DNA of 15,401 nucleotides from assembly GCA_964486825.1 (NCBI GenBank), contig CAZAQS010000106.1, positions 1 through 15,401 on the forward strand, written 5' to 3'. This DNA is from CAZAQS01 sp964486825. Lineage in GTDB: Bacteria; Chloroflexota; Anaerolineae; Anaerolineales; UBA4823. Below, piece by piece: positions 1 through 7,891 of the stretch (position 1 is the first letter of the stretch; the number at the start of each line of letters is the position of its first letter). The position numbers and the translations under genes were made by a program. The notes under the pieces were generated by a model, which was given only the letters and a program-made list of their open reading frames with translations, ran no database searches and had not been told where the DNA came from.

Positions 1-983
1 GCGGCATAATAGATCGCCCGGCCAATATCGTAGAGCTGTAGGACACTCCGGCCAGTCGAGGGTTCCTTATAGCTGGCCCGCAATGCCATGATCTTGCAAC
101 GCATGCACACTCCGACGATATGGAGGTTGTTATCACCTACCGCGGCGGCGATGCCGGCCACATGCGTGCCATGGCCGTCAAGATCATCCGGGTCGTTGTC
201 CTCGGGAAAACCATCGTCACCCGGGTAGACGTGAATGGCAGTGACGAAGTCCCAACCGATGACGTCATCCACGTAACCGTTGTGATCATCATCGATAAAA
301 TTATCTGGGATTTCCTTTGGGTTGTTCCATATATTGGACTGCAGATCGTTGTGCTGCCAGTAAACTCCGGTATCGATGACGGCAATAACGATATCCGGCG
401 AGCCGCGTTGGATATCCCAGGCCTCCGGGGCATCGATGTCCGCGTCCGGGGTGCCGGTCAAGCCGATATTGTGCAAGGCCCACTGATTGGAGAAATCCAG
501 GTCGTTGGGGATATACGTGCTCCTATAGAGGTAATTCGGCTCTGCTATCTCGACATGCGGGTCGTTTTGAAATTCGGCTGCAGCTTCAAGGGGATCCACA
601 CCCTCAGGCAAGCTTAGACGGAGAATTCGCGACTGGGCTTTTGCAGAGCCCGACATGGCTTGAGCGGCGTAGACCTGCATAACCTGGACCCCGTAGCGTT
701 CCACCAGGCGATCGAGTGAAGCCAGGCCGGTTGAGAGGCGGCCGTGGAAATTGTTCCGCAGGTTAGAGTCCTGGGCGGCGGTTTCGGTAAGGCTGACCAC
801 CAGGCTATGGGGATCATACTCGGGTAGGCCTGGCTCGAGCCGGCCTCCAGCTTGGGATGGGTAACCCGCGCTGACCTGGTTATGGGTGTCATCGTAGGGG
901 GCTCTCCCCTGTGCCAGGGATAAGCTGGCAGAAAGGCTGATAACGAACAGGAAAAATACGGCTTTCCGAAAAGCAGTAACCAT
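1..983 (-). CDS. Secreted subtilisin-like serine protease (S8), N-terminal part
   Basis: I translated this frame by hand: it opens with ATG at 983 and runs off the left window edge, giving 327 residues without a stop. Residues 1-24 form a signal peptide (basic FRK, hydrophobic core, S-L-A cleavage before QG). Roughly residues 45-150 look like an inhibitor I9-type propeptide, ending in the usual EPNYLY. The protease domain then starts with NDLDFSNQWALHNIG. The catalytic Asp is in AVIDTGV (Asp204) and the catalytic His in DGHGTHVAG (His271). The oxyanion Asn and catalytic Ser lie beyond the edge. An Asp-rich stretch between Asp and His (FIDDDHNGYVDD) is common in this subtilase subgroup. A GAGGGTGAG ribosome site directly precedes the ATG. 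Likely an exported peptidase; substrate unknown. It is divergent from the sugar dehydrogenase, with no visible link to the minus-strand operon. Confidence 0.93.
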   Translation of the reverse strand, partial: MVTAFRKAVFFLFVISLSASLSLAQGRAPYDDTHNQVSAGYPSQAGGRLEPGLPEYDPHSLVVSLTETAAQDSNLRNNFHGRLSTGLASLDRLVERYGVQVMQVYAAQAMSGSAKAQSRILRLSLPEGVDPLEAAAEFQNDPHVEIAEPNYLYRSTYIPNDLDFSNQWALHNIGLTGTPDADIDAPEAWDIQRGSPDIVIAVIDTGVYWQHNDLQSNIWNNPKEIPDNFIDDDHNGYVDDVIGWDFVTAIHVYPGDDGFPEDNDPDDLDGHGTHVAGIAAAVGDNNLHIVGVCMRCKIMALRASYKEPSTGRSVLQLYDIGRAIYYA

Positions 984-1070
984 CTCACCCTCTCTTATGT
1001 TAACAGTTCGAAACCGGATCCACATCCGGCCGGCTGGATATCCCCCCTACTCAGAGATTCTTAAACAAAC

Positions 1071-1101
1071 CATCCCTCATCCGGGAATCGAAAGAGGGAT
1101 G
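1071..1101 (-). promoter_or_regulatory. Stem-loop in the 5' leader of the protease gene
   Basis: CATCCCTC (1071-1078) pairs perfectly with GAGGGATG (1094-1101) across a 15-base loop, about 90 bases upstream of the protease ATG. It could be a leader-RNA structure or a protein-binding dyad. There is no strong T-tract on either side, so a terminator is less likely. Function is inferred only from position. Confidence 0.35.
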
Positions 1102-1286
1102 TTAAGGACCGGTGGCTGTTAATTGGATAGTAGCAATAAATTGGAAGCGGAGAAAGTGTGGATCGTCTTAATCGGAGTATGACAATCCTGGAATCACCTG
1201 CCCGAATTTCAATTAGCGACATAAATACTTGTATAGGGCGATGAGCCAGACACCCTGCTCCTGATTATCTCCAGGACTTAAATACT

Positions 1287-1301
1287 ATTTATTCAATAAA
1301 T
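1287..1301. promoter_or_regulatory. AT-rich perfect dyad, possible operator
   Basis: ATTTATT-C-AATAAAT is a perfect 7+7 inverted repeat with a single central base, inside the AT-rich part of the divergent promoter region. Its shape suits a dimeric repressor or activator site. No regulator is encoded next to it, so the assignment is speculative. Confidence 0.25.
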
Positions 1302-1461
1302 CCAAATACTGCCGGCTTGCGTACTTATTATCGTGATTGGGGGGTATACAGGAGGTGTGCAGGAACAAGGTATCTACAACAACCAACGATAACCATCTTG
1401 GGTCACGGATCTGATGACCCACCCTATAACGGTTTTAAATCTTAGCGGTAGTTGTTCTATG

Positions 1462-1469
1462 AAGGAGGT
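1462..1469 (+). promoter_or_regulatory. Ribosome binding site that fixes a GTG start
   Basis: AAGGAGGT lies four bases before GTG at 1474 and is a near-perfect anti-16S match. An upstream ATG at 1459 overlaps this site and the ATG at 1414 has no comparable site, so translation most likely starts at the GTG. Confidence 0.8.
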
Positions 1470-1473
1470 AATT

Positions 1474-2943
1474 GTGAAACACGCAGTAGGTCTTCGCATG
1501 GCAAGCAGGCTCTTCCTGGCGTTCCTGGTCTTGGTCTTAGCGACCAGCTCTTTCGGCCCGGTATCCGCCCAGGATACAGGCCCGCAGATGCTTCATCCCC
1601 GGCTTACGGTCCAGCCAGTCGCCAGCGGACTGGCGCTGCCCACGACGATGGCATTCCTGGGTCCAAATGACTTTCTGGTCCTGCAAAAGAACGATGGCCA
1701 GGTGATCCGGGTAGTGGACGGGGCGATTCACAGCACGGTACTCGACCTGGCAGTTAACTTTGGATCCGAGCGCGGCCTGCTCGGCATTGCTCTACACCCC
1801 GATTTCCCAGCTAACCCGGGCGTCTACCTGTACTGGACGGAGAGCACGACCGGCACAGATACGAACGTGCTCTCGGAGACTCCCCTACTCGGCAACCGGG
1901 TGGACCGCTTCACCTGGGATGGCGCAAGTCTCTCCTTAGACCACAATCTAATCCGCATCCGGGCCATCCAGCAAGACGAAGATCAGCCGGAGCGAGGCAA
2001 CCATGATGGGGGTGTGATCACCTTTGGAATGGACGGCAAGCTCTATATCTTTATCGGCGACCTGGGGCGGCGCGGCCAGATGCAGAACCTGCCTTGCGGG
2101 CCGACGACTGAATGCCCTGGACCAACCGTCCCGGACGACCAGTTCGGCGGTCCCGAGCCGGATGATGCGCACCTGACCGGCGTCATACTGAGGCTGAATG
2201 ACGACGGCAGCGCCCCAACGGATAACCCCTTCTTTGAGGTAGGAGCCGCCATGGGTGGAGAGGTGGGCGCCAATATCCAGAAGCTCTACTCTTACGGGCA
2301 CCGCAACAGCTTCGGCATGGCGTTCGATCCGTACTCGGGCAACCTGTGGCTACAAGAGAACGCCGATGACGCCTTCAGCGAGCTCAACCGGATCGAGGCG
2401 GGCATGAACGGCGGCTGGGTGCAGATCATGGGCCCGGTGGAAAGGATCGCCCAGTTCAAGGAGATCGAGACCACCTTTGGGAATATGCAGATGCAACAGA
2501 TCCGCTGGCCTCCCACCAATATCGCCGACACGCCCGAGGAAGCCCTCGCGCGCCTGTTCATGCTGCCGGGAGCACATTACAAAGACCCTGAATTCAGCTG
2601 GGTATGGGAAGTGGCGCCAGGAGGAATGGGCTTTGTCAACGGCAGGGGACTCGGCCCACAGTTCGAAGGCGACCTGTTCATGGGCGCAGCCACCGCCAAC
2701 CTGGAGGGCGGCTACCTGTTCCACTTCAACCTGACCGGTAACCGCCGGAAGATCGGGGTGGACGACCCGCGCCTGGAAGACCGGGTGGCGGATAACCTCG
2801 ACAAGCACGAGATCACCGAGAGCGAGAGCCTGCTGATCGGCAGGAACTTCGGCGTGGTCACGGATATCCAGACCGGCCCGGACGGCAACCTGTACGTGGT
2901 ATCCCTGTCGCACGGCACGGTGTACGTGATCTCGCGGCGCTAG
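1474..2943 (+). CDS. Exported PQQ-dependent sugar dehydrogenase family protein (GSDH/YliI-like)
   Basis: From the GTG start the protein has 489 residues. A signal peptide spans residues 1-32 (KHAVGLRMASR, hydrophobic core, cleavage after V-S-A). The remainder is a six-bladed beta-propeller of the glucose/sorbosone dehydrogenase type. Visible family motifs are RGLLGIALHPDF (about 100-111), GNHDGG (His178, equivalent to the catalytic His of soluble glucose dehydrogenase), YGHRNSFGMAFDP (Arg278, equivalent to its substrate-binding Arg) and the Ser-Glu-Leu-Asn-Arg-Ile segment before NGGW. Such enzymes oxidise aldoses or other alcohols with PQQ outside the cytoplasm. A long insert (about residues 185-270) and another after NGGW make it larger than E. 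coli YliI, so substrate and even redox activity are uncertain. It is monocistronic as far as visible, and convergent with the methyltransferase operon. Confidence 0.88.
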   Translation: MKHAVGLRMASRLFLAFLVLVLATSSFGPVSAQDTGPQMLHPRLTVQPVASGLALPTTMAFLGPNDFLVLQKNDGQVIRVVDGAIHSTVLDLAVNFGSERGLLGIALHPDFPANPGVYLYWTESTTGTDTNVLSETPLLGNRVDRFTWDGASLSLDHNLIRIRAIQQDEDQPERGNHDGGVITFGMDGKLYIFIGDLGRRGQMQNLPCGPTTECPGPTVPDDQFGGPEPDDAHLTGVILRLNDDGSAPTDNPFFEVGAAMGGEVGANIQKLYSYGHRNSFGMAFDPYSGNLWLQENADDAFSELNRIEAGMNGGWVQIMGPVERIAQFKEIETTFGNMQMQQIRWPPTNIADTPEEALARLFMLPGAHYKDPEFSWVWEVAPGGMGFVNGRGLGPQFEGDLFMGAATANLEGGYLFHFNLTGNRRKIGVDDPRLEDRVADNLDKHEITESESLLIGRNFGVVTDIQTGPDGNLYVVSLSHGTVYVISRR

Positions 2944-2991
2944 GATTTTCGGGAGGTGACTTAAGGCAGAGGGCCGCCAGTAATGAGTAAT

Positions 2992-3022
2992 GGGGCTGTC
3001 CAAAAAGTCATTGGACAGCTCC
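2992..3022. terminator. Hairpin between convergent genes, possible bidirectional terminator
   Basis: GGGGCTGTCC (2992-3001) pairs with GGACAGCTCC (3013-3022) over 10 bp with one G-U pair; the loop of 11 bases contains AAAAA. It sits in the 106-base gap between the 3' ends of the sugar dehydrogenase and the minus-strand methyltransferase, which is where a shared terminator would be. No T-tract follows the stem in either direction, so efficiency as an intrinsic terminator is doubtful. The sequence also resembles the ends of some insertion sequences. Confidence 0.5.
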
Positions 3023-3049
3023 TCACCGATTTGTAAATACCGCCCTCTG

Positions 3050-4507
3050 TTATAGCATGCCTTTGCTGCGGTAGTATCCCCTTGCATCTTCCAGGATGGT
3101 GTCCAGATCCTCTTCTTGGCTCGCTGTAAGCGGCGGGAAAACTTCATGGGATTCTAGAATTTCATTCACCCGAGCCTGGGCATTCTCAAGTGCGCTTTTC
3201 TTCCCACTTTTGATCCAATCGGGGTACGAAAGACGGTCGGCTGTTACCGGTACAAAATGCTCCTTTTTCCACCACTCGCGGGTATGTTTTTGGGTCAGGA
3301 AGTGACCTGGTATTGGCCCAACCTCTTCAATCACTTCGGTAGCCAGGGTATCCTGAGTAACACCTACTCCTTCTACAAAACGTCCCATCATACCAGCGAT
3401 ATCATCATCCAAAACTGATTGAACCGGGTGGTAGGTAAGCTCTACATGCATACCTCCGTGTAAGTTAATAACACTTGCACCCGATACAGCTGCCAGTGCG
3501 GAGCTAATGCCTTTCTCGTACCCCATCTGGATATCGATCAACTGTGAGCTGCTTGGTCCACATGCGCCTAACATTGTGGGTATATTGTATTTTCCCCGCC
3601 AGAGCTGATTGAAGGCAACTTGGAAGAGGGAAACTTCGATCCCTCCTGCTGCCGGAGATCCTGTCCGCATATTTTGGGCAAATACAAAGCTGTTTGAGAG
3701 GATTCCGTTTCCTGGCTTTACCAATTGGACCAAAACGATGCCGGACATAATTTCGGCATTGCTTTGTACCAATGCACCCGCAATCGTAGCAGGCCCTGTC
3801 CCACCCATGACACATCCACAACCAACCTCAACAGGATAACCATTTTCTGCACAGGCCCAGGCGCAGTCGATGGCATCCTCATACCATGTGAGAGGGGGAG
3901 CAGCCTCGAAAGCCCCAAAGACATCAACGCCCAGCGCCTGTGCCATCTGAATCTCCCAGATATGGCTCTCAGACGCTGCCCCAATTCGGGACGGTTTCGT
4001 GAAATACTTCATGCGGCTCCAGCAACTCACCGGAAGAAGCATCACTGGAGGTACTCCTTCCAGCTCACAGTAAGGCGTGTAAGAAGGCGCCAGGTGAACG
4101 TTTGGGAGTGCATCTAGCACTTTCACTGCATCATGGTTATCCTGGATCGTAGGGACTTTTTGTTCCCATGTATTTAAATCAATGCTTCGCATGCCAGGAG
4201 AAGGAGAGAAATATAAGGTGTTGCCACCTATGTGGACATCGTTTGCTGGTCTTCGGGCTCTCATCCTGAAGCTGCTGGGAGACTTTCTCAAGCATTCTTC
4301 CACCAGACCGGCTGGAAAACGAACCCGCCTCTCCTCAAAGTCCACCTTGCAGTCATGCTTTTTTAATAGTTGGAGAGCTTTATCACTCTCAAAACGAACT
4401 CCTGTGACCTCTAGAACCTCAAGTGTAGCCCGATGGATTGCTTCCACCTGTTCGTCAGAAAAAATCTCCAAGGGTTTAATATTGCGTAGATAACCTCTTG
4501 CCGTCAT
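3050..4507 (-). CDS. MttB-superfamily corrinoid-dependent methyltransferase, Pyl-free (paralogue 1)
   Basis: A 485-residue protein of the trimethylamine methyltransferase superfamily (COG5598), which transfers a methyl group from a quaternary or tertiary amine to a cobalt corrinoid protein. The start is ATG 4507, with GGAG upstream and an N-terminus (MTARGYLRN) matching the paralogue. Family features are the glycine-rich VMGGTGPATIAG strand (about 233-244) followed by NAEIMSG, the GPSSSQLIDIQMGYE segment (about 317-331) and the C-terminal LTQKHTREWW...DRLSYPDW. The frame has no amber codon and ends in TAA. It therefore belongs with non-pyrrolysine members such as glycine betaine methyltransferase MtgB, not true MttB. 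Substrate cannot be read from sequence. Four cysteines (215, 219, 230, 232) cluster in the barrel region. It is 28 bases downstream of the corrinoid protein gene, its presumed partner. Confidence 0.92.
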   Translation of the reverse strand: MTARGYLRNIKPLEIFSDEQVEAIHRATLEVLEVTGVRFESDKALQLLKKHDCKVDFEERRVRFPAGLVEECLRKSPSSFRMRARRPANDVHIGGNTLYFSPSPGMRSIDLNTWEQKVPTIQDNHDAVKVLDALPNVHLAPSYTPYCELEGVPPVMLLPVSCWSRMKYFTKPSRIGAASESHIWEIQMAQALGVDVFGAFEAAPPLTWYEDAIDCAWACAENGYPVEVGCGCVMGGTGPATIAGALVQSNAEIMSGIVLVQLVKPGNGILSNSFVFAQNMRTGSPAAGGIEVSLFQVAFNQLWRGKYNIPTMLGACGPSSSQLIDIQMGYEKGISSALAAVSGASVINLHGGMHVELTYHPVQSVLDDDIAGMMGRFVEGVGVTQDTLATEVIEEVGPIPGHFLTQKHTREWWKKEHFVPVTADRLSYPDWIKSGKKSALENAQARVNEILESHEVFPPLTASQEEDLDTILEDARGYYRSKGML

Positions 4508-4535
4508 GACATCGACTCCATTTCCTGCCCATTTT

Positions 4536-5174
4536 TCAAGCGTTTATCAATGATTTAGCTATATCGACACCCTCTGCCGCCGTTTCACCATATCCATCTG
4601 CGCCGATCTTTTTGGCGAAACCTGCGTTGATGGCTCCGCCGCCAACCATGATCTTGATCCCGTCCCGCAGTCCTGCTTCCTGTATAGCCTCGATTACGCG
4701 GGCTTGTTCCGCTGCAGTGGTAGTTAAAAGCGACGATAACGCCAGAATATCGACTTGATTTGTCTGAACCGATTCCAGGAACTTTTCCTTGGGAACATTG
4801 GTTCCCAAATCTATGACGTGGAACCCGTGCGCTGTCAGGAGGGCTCCAACCATCGATTTCCCGATATCATGGATATCTCCCTTGACCGTTCCGATAACGA
4901 TCGTACCAAGCTTGCGAGCTTCGCGCCCGCTTCGCTTGATCTCCGCCTCGGCAAACGGGAGCGCCGCTTGAGCAGCATGGGCAGCTCCGATCAGATCTGG
5001 CAGGAAAAAATCCCCTTTTCCAAAACCATCCCCCACAATAGATAGCGCATCTGATATTGCGTCCAATATTTCCATCGGATCCACCCCCTGGGCGATCGCC
5101 TTTTCAGTTTGCGCAAGGGCTGCCTTATCATCGTATTCCATAATTGCTTGCTTTATATCTTCTATAGCTTTCAT
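4536..5174 (-). CDS. Corrinoid (methyl-carrier) protein, MtbC/MttC-like
   Basis: A 212-residue cytoplasmic methyl carrier. Residues about 1-88 form the helical cap domain (MEILDAISDALSIVGDGF, then the FFLPDL segment). Residues about 90-212 form the Rossmann-like B12 domain. The cobalt-ligand motif DxHxxG is present as D100-I-H102-D-I-G105, followed by the Ser-Ser-Leu segment (147-149) and the GGG loop (178-180) that cradle the dimethylbenzimidazole tail. This matches known dimethylamine, trimethylamine and betaine corrinoid proteins in length and order. The start ATG has GAGGTG five bases upstream. It lies between the two methyltransferase genes, so it likely accepts methyl groups from one or both. 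The enzyme that would take the methyl on to tetrahydrofolate and the reductive activase for inactive Co(II) are not in the window. Confidence 0.95.
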   Translation of the reverse strand: MKAIEDIKQAIMEYDDKAALAQTEKAIAQGVDPMEILDAISDALSIVGDGFGKGDFFLPDLIGAAHAAQAALPFAEAEIKRSGREARKLGTIVIGTVKGDIHDIGKSMVGALLTAHGFHVIDLGTNVPKEKFLESVQTNQVDILALSSLLTTTAAEQARVIEAIQEAGLRDGIKIMVGGGAINAGFAKKIGADGYGETAAEGVDIAKSLINA

Positions 5175-5260
5175 TTTTCACCTCGATATATGTAGGGTTG
5201 AATTCATTTGGATAACCTGAACCTTCAGACCTTCACTGACCGTCAACTCCTGGTCGACTT

Positions 5261-5284
5261 AGTGCCTTTTAGGGAAAGGACACT
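5261..5284 (-). promoter_or_regulatory. Intercistronic hairpin after methyltransferase paralogue 2
   Basis: AGTGCCTTTT (5261-5270) can pair with AAAGGACACT (5275-5284) over ten positions with one mismatch and one G-U, around a four-base loop. It begins six bases after the stop codon of the upstream gene. No T-tract follows on the minus strand, so it looks more like a 3'-end stabiliser or a weak attenuator between this gene and the corrinoid gene. Confidence 0.35.
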
Positions 5285-5289
5285 TCGTA

Positions 5290-6747
5290 CTAAAGCATTC
5301 CTTTGTTACGGTAATATTCTTCGGCGTCTGCCAGGATGCGATCAAGGTTTTCATCTTGAGTAGGTGTAAGAGCCGGCTCGGGCTGGTGGGAAGCCAATAT
5401 CTCACCTACCCGCTGAATGGCGTTTTCTAAAGCGCTCTTCTTTCCGTTAGCCAACCAATCCGGGTAAGACAGCCGGTCGGCAACATCAGGAATAAAATGC
5501 TCCTTCTTCCACCAATCACGGGTGTGCTTTTGGGTCAGATAATGACCTGGGATCGGTCCGACTTTTTCGATTACATCCAGTGCTAATGTCTCGTTGTTAA
5601 CAACGATTCCTTCCAGAAAACGTCCGATCATACCGGCAATATCGTTGTCTAAAACAGACTGAACGGGATGGTAGGTTAACTCTACATGGATCCCACCTAT
5701 TAAGTTGATTACGCTAGAAGCAGCAATGGCTGCTATTGATGTGCTTATACCTTTTTCGTAGCCCGTCTGAAAGTCGATCCTGTGTGAACTGCTAGGGCCT
5801 GTACCACCGACCATGGTCGGAATATCATACTTTCCTCGCCACATTTGGTTGAAGGCAGCCTGGAAAAGGGAAATTTCTATCCCGCCAGCCGCTGGTGTTC
5901 CGGATCGCATATTCTGAGCAGCCACAAAAGCATTCGATAATATCCCTGTACCCTCACGAATAAGCTGCACCATGACAATCCCAGACATGATTTCAGCGTT
6001 ACTCTGTACCAGAGCACCCGCAATCGTGGCAGGCCCCGTTCCGCCCATCACACAACCACAACCCACCTCAACAGGGAAACCGTTTTCAGCACACGCCCAG
6101 GCGCAGTCGATGGCATCGCCATACCATGTTAGAGGAGGCGCGGCCTCCATGGCAGCGAACACATCCACATCCAATTCTTTAGCCATCTGGATCTCCCAGA
6201 TATGGCTATCAGATGAAGACCCGATGCGGGATGGCTTGGTAAAAAACTTCATGCGACTCCAGGTGCTAACGGGGAGAAGCATCACAGGTGCAACATCTTC
6301 CAGCTCGCAGTAGGGGGTGTAGGAGGGCGCTAAATGGACGAATGGTAATGCATCTAAAACCCTCACCGCGTCATGGTTATCCTGAATGGTAGGCACCCGC
6401 TGTTCCAGGGTCTCCAAATCGATGGTTCTCATGCCAGGAAATGCGCAGAAGTAAGTTGTATTTCCACCTATGAATAGATCATTCTCCCGGTTCCTGGCCC
6501 TCAAGCGAAAATTGCTGGGGCAGAGCCGCAGGCATTCTTCGACCAGTCCAGGTGGGAAACGCACCCGGTTTTGATGGAAATCCACCTTACAACCATGGTT
6601 TTTAAATAGCTCCAAAGCCCGCTCGCTTTCAAAGCGGATGCCAGTCGTCCCCAATACTTCCAGGCTTCCCCGGTGGATAGCTTCTGATTGTTCTTCTGTT
6701 AAGATTTCGAGAGCTTTAAAGTTGCGCAGAAATCCTTTTGCTGTCAT
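5290..6747 (-). CDS. MttB-superfamily corrinoid-dependent methyltransferase, Pyl-free (paralogue 2)
   Basis: A 485-residue protein, collinear without gaps to the gene at 3050-4507 and, by eye, roughly 70% identical. It carries the same landmarks: GCGCVMGGTGPATIAG at 229-244, the GPSSSHRIDFQTGYE segment at about 317-331, and LTQKHTRDWWKKEH near the C-terminus. The frame can be opened further to 6819, but ATG 6747 has a strong GGAGGTG site seven bases upstream and matches the paralogue's first residues (MTAKGFLRN). The stop is TAG, yet the paralogue ends at the same residue (KGML), so the amber codon is a plain stop. Divergent patches (101-106, about 314-328, 380-392) may mark different substrates. 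It follows the permeases by about 120 bases and precedes the corrinoid gene, suggesting it is the first demethylase after import. Confidence 0.92.
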   Translation of the reverse strand: MTAKGFLRNFKALEILTEEQSEAIHRGSLEVLGTTGIRFESERALELFKNHGCKVDFHQNRVRFPPGLVEECLRLCPSNFRLRARNRENDLFIGGNTTYFCAFPGMRTIDLETLEQRVPTIQDNHDAVRVLDALPFVHLAPSYTPYCELEDVAPVMLLPVSTWSRMKFFTKPSRIGSSSDSHIWEIQMAKELDVDVFAAMEAAPPLTWYGDAIDCAWACAENGFPVEVGCGCVMGGTGPATIAGALVQSNAEIMSGIVMVQLIREGTGILSNAFVAAQNMRSGTPAAGGIEISLFQAAFNQMWRGKYDIPTMVGGTGPSSSHRIDFQTGYEKGISTSIAAIAASSVINLIGGIHVELTYHPVQSVLDNDIAGMIGRFLEGIVVNNETLALDVIEKVGPIPGHYLTQKHTRDWWKKEHFIPDVADRLSYPDWLANGKKSALENAIQRVGEILASHQPEPALTPTQDENLDRILADAEEYYRNKGML

Positions 6748-6754
6748 GAACCTA

Positions 6755-6761
6755 CACCTCC
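6755..6761 (-). promoter_or_regulatory. Ribosome binding site that fixes the paralogue 2 start
   Basis: On the minus strand GGAGGTG lies seven bases before ATG 6747. The alternative ATG at 6819 would add 24 residues that have no counterpart in the paralogue. Confidence 0.75.
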
Positions 6762-6868
6762 GAGGTATTAAGGAAAAGTCGCCATCGTTACTGGGGCAAG
6801 CCGGGGAATGGGTGCACATAACGCCCAGGTCTTAGCTGGAGAGGGCGCTACTGTCAGTCTCAACCTAC

Positions 6869-7891
6869 TCAGGTGGTGGCTGCTGGTGATGAAGTTGCCA
6901 TTGCTGTTTGAACCACTGGAGCGCGATAACGCACTTTCTGTGCATCAATCAGCATCGCGAACAGGATGATCAAACCACGTATCGTATCCACCCAAAAGGT
7001 GGATACGTCTACCAGGTTTAATCCCGCACTGATGGCAGACAGAAGGAGTACACCTCCGAACGCACCCAGCATCGTTCCACGACCGCCCTGGAGGCTTACG
7101 CCTCCAATCACTGCCGCAGCAAATACTTCGAATACCATTCCTTGGGCCATATTTGGTGGAACTGAATTAATCCGCCCACTCAACATCCAACCCGCAAATG
7201 CAGCCAGCAGGCCAGCAATAAGATAAACCTGGCGGATTCTCCTTTCCGGATTTATCCCAGAAGCACGTGCTGCTTCTCTGTTAGCGCCAATGGCGTACAA
7301 ATTCCGTCCGAAGGGGGTGTTTTTCAACACAACATGGGCCAGGATAAAAACGATAATGATAATCACGACAGGTAAGGGAATGCTCCCGATGCGCGCTTGC
7401 CCAAAGATGTTATAGAGGGGGGGAGTGTTATAGACCGTATTCCCAGCCGGCAGCAAATGCATTACACCTCGCAGCGTTATCAGCATTGCCAGGGTGACGA
7501 TAAAATTATTCATCTTCATCCTGGTGATCAGGTTGCCGTTGATGATGCCTATTAGCAATCCCGCCAAAAGCAAGAGCGCGATAGCTATAAAAGGGTGCAA
7601 CTCCAAGCCGCTTCCGTTATCAGGCGGTCCGGGCCGTACAACCAGCCATGCACCGAGCAGGGCACAGAACGCCAGGGTTGATTCAATCGAGAGGTCAAAG
7701 TTCCCAGTGATCAATACGAAAGCCTGAGCGATAACCATCAGGCCTAAAACTGCCGCTCGAAAGAGGATGTTCATGAAGTTGGCCTGGGTAAGATACGCGG
7801 GAGAAAGTACGGAAAACAAGATCACCACTCCCACCAGGAGCACCCAAACCAGGTTATCGAGGATGACTGGAATAATCTTTTTAGAATCCAT
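6869..7891 (-). CDS. RbsC-type ABC transporter permease (second permease)
   Basis: A 340-residue integral membrane protein of the BPD_transp_2 family (CUT2 sugar-type importers). It shows about ten hydrophobic segments, starting with DNLVWVLLVGVVILFSVL and ending with GLIILFAMLIDAQKVRY. The family signatures are GNFDLSIESTLAF, NGNLITRMKMNNFIVTLAML, YAIGANREAARASGI (coupling loop) and AAAVIGGVSLQGGRGTMLGAF. I start it at ATG 7891, because the MDSKKIIPVILDNLVW start aligns with the MDRKK start of its neighbour; a TTG at 7915 would add eight residues. It is similar to, but clearly distinct from, the preceding permease, so the channel is probably a heterodimer. The last gene of the importer block, it is followed by the methyltransferase. 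The C-terminal tail (about 15 residues) is variable. Confidence 0.92.
   Translation of the reverse strand: MDSKKIIPVILDNLVWVLLVGVVILFSVLSPAYLTQANFMNILFRAAVLGLMVIAQAFVLITGNFDLSIESTLAFCALLGAWLVVRPGPPDNGSGLELHPFIAIALLLLAGLLIGIINGNLITRMKMNNFIVTLAMLITLRGVMHLLPAGNTVYNTPPLYNIFGQARIGSIPLPVVIIIIVFILAHVVLKNTPFGRNLYAIGANREAARASGINPERRIRQVYLIAGLLAAFAGWMLSGRINSVPPNMAQGMVFEVFAAAVIGGVSLQGGRGTMLGAFGGVLLLSAISAGLNLVDVSTFWVDTIRGLIILFAMLIDAQKVRYRAPVVQTAMATSSPAATT

Larger units (their letters stand above)
984..1473. other. Divergent intergenic region, 490 bases
   Basis: This gap lies between the divergently transcribed protease and sugar dehydrogenase genes and should hold both promoters. I found no convincing coding sequence. 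It contains two dyads listed separately (1071-1101 and 1287-1301) and a smaller GGGTCA/TGACCC inverted repeat at 1400-1420 just upstream of the plus-strand gene. The middle (about 1200-1320) is AT-rich, unlike the flanking genes, which fits promoter DNA. I could not pick a well-spaced -35/-10 pair. Confidence 0.6.

Noticed and set aside
120..988. Open frames on both strands at 120-617, 137-433, 301-483 and 614-988
   Set aside because: They are shadows of the protease frame, which shows signal peptide, propeptide and the catalytic Asp and His motifs in one continuous reading.
3016..3049. Intrinsic terminator immediately after methyltransferase paralogue 1
   Set aside because: Apart from the 2992-3022 hairpin there is no stem followed by a T-run on the minus strand.
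2350..3147. Long minus-strand open frame of 265 residues
   Set aside because: It is antisense to the sugar dehydrogenase over most of its length and then overlaps the end of the methyltransferase in another frame. It has no recognisable domain.
5175..5289. Cobalamin riboswitch upstream of the corrinoid protein gene
   Set aside because: The gap is only 115 bases and no B12-box-like sequence was recognised.
5290..5292. Amber TAG at the end of methyltransferase paralogue 2, as a possible pyrrolysine codon
   Set aside because: True MttB has Pyl internally. Here readthrough would add only about seven residues before TAA, and paralogue 1 ends at the same KGML with TAA. It is an ordinary stop.
6748..6819. 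24-residue N-terminal extension of methyltransferase paralogue 2
   Set aside because: No counterpart in the paralogue, and a strong ribosome site points to ATG 6747.
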